A DNA stretch of 16,008 bases from NCBI GenBank assembly GCA_937877165.1, contig CALEFO010000091.1:1-16008 (forward strand), given 5' to 3'. This DNA comes from an uncultured Lachnospiraceae bacterium. GTDB taxonomy: Bacteria > Bacillota > Clostridia > Lachnospirales > Lachnospiraceae. A program made the position numbers and the translations under genes. Below, piece after piece: positions 15,662 through 16,008 of the stretch (the first letter of the stretch is position 1; every line of letters begins with the position of its first letter). The notes under the pieces were generated by a model, which worked only from the letters and a program-made list of their open reading frames with translations, was not told the DNA's origin and searched no databases.

Positions 15662-15985
15662 ATGAGTAAAATATTGTTTTCACCAGTAGGCGGGACAGAT
15701 CCGATTTCAGAGAACAATCTGCATGACGGTTCCCTTCTTCATATTTGCCGTTGCTATAAACCAGACAAGGTTTATTTGTATATGTCGAAGGAAATTTTAA
15801 AGCACCATGAAGAAGATGATCGGTATTTGTATTGCCTGCGTAAGTTGGATGAACTGTAGGGGAGAGAAACCGAGTGCCATGTGATCGCCAGGCCGGATAT
15901 GGAAAACGTTCAGGATTTCGATGTCTTTTACCGGGATTTTCGAGCAGAAATTTGCGTTGGAGTAAAGATTTTGTCAGTTGAATAA
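15662..15985 (+). pseudogene. csm6: Truncated Csm6-like CARF gene remnant
   Basis: The frame opens MSKILFSPVGGTDPI, continues with DGSLLHICRCYKPDKVYLY and SKEILKHHEEDDRYLY, the N-terminal CARF signature of Csm6-type effectors. A TAG at 15857-15859 stops it after 65 codons. The same frame then carries on with clear family sequence: GRETECHVIARPDM, ENVQDFDVFYRDFRAEI. It then loses resemblance (CVGVKILSVE) and ends at TAA 15983-15985. So the gene has one nonsense codon and a break at about 15948; the rest of the CARF and the HEPN nuclease are absent from this frame. The start overlaps the ancestral cas2 stop, showing it was once coupled to cas2. A 65-aa or read-through product would lack any nuclease domain. 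Confidence 0.75.
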
Positions 15986-15988
15986 TAA

Positions 15989-16005
15989 AAGGGTGTTAGT
16001 CCCTT
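15989..16005 (+). other. Short hairpin at window edge
   Basis: AAGGG (15989-15993) and CCCTT (16001-16005) flank a TGTTAGT loop just after the last stop codons. It could be the start of a terminator or of a different element, but the window ends before any T-run could be seen. Confidence 0.2.
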
Positions 16006-16008
16006 GGT

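Overview
The window carries a nearly complete type III CRISPR-Cas locus, with every gene on the + strand, beside the 3' part of an unrelated UvrA-like ATPase gene. Purine-rich ribosome binding sites, TTG/ATG starts, codon use and protein flavour suggest a Gram-positive anaerobe of the Clostridia (Lachnospiraceae/Ruminococcaceae-like). This is an inference, because there is no rRNA or other phylogenetic marker here.

Layout. 1-1958: UvrA paralogue, cut by the left edge and visibly more GC-rich than the rest. 1959-2202: AT-rich gap. 2203-2955: cas6. 3064-3447: small CRISPR-linked protein that looks like a candidate ring nuclease (Csx15-like). 3473-4918: CARF-HEPN ribonuclease of the TM1812/Csx1 type. 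4990-12458: tightly packed effector operon of cas10 (no HD domain), a Csx10-type Cas7-Cas5 fusion with a helical Cas11-like tail, a double-Cas7 protein, csx19, and a Cas7 with a large insertion (TIGR03986-like). 12459-12714: leader. 12715-13903: CRISPR array with 17 repeats of 36 bp and 16 spacers of 33-40 bp. 13918-14244: unknown helical 108-aa protein. 14345-15343: cas1. 15349-15639: cas2, with an apparent frameshift near its 3' end. 15662-15985: broken remnant of a csm6-like CARF gene.

The gene set (HD-less Cas10, Csx10-type fusion, Cas7-2x, Csx19, Cas7 with insertion) matches subtype III-D, specifically the III-D2/III-Dv architecture of fused subunits. In the expected scheme Cas6 cuts the array transcript at the repeat hairpin, leaving an 8-nt ACGGAAAC tag. 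The fused backbone loads the crRNA and cuts target RNA at Cas7 aspartates. The Cas10 palm makes cyclic oligoadenylate, which activates the CARF-HEPN RNase, and the small protein at 3064 may damp that signal. Cas1 and Cas2 would add spacers at the leader end, near 12715.

The downstream end looks eroded. cas2 loses its normal C-terminus through what reads as a one-base deletion, and the csm6-like gene has an in-frame stop and then diverges. The last two repeats carry three identical substitutions, as expected for the old end of the array. Other unexplained items are the unknown gene between array and cas1, and a copy of the repeat's hairpin core inside the leader.
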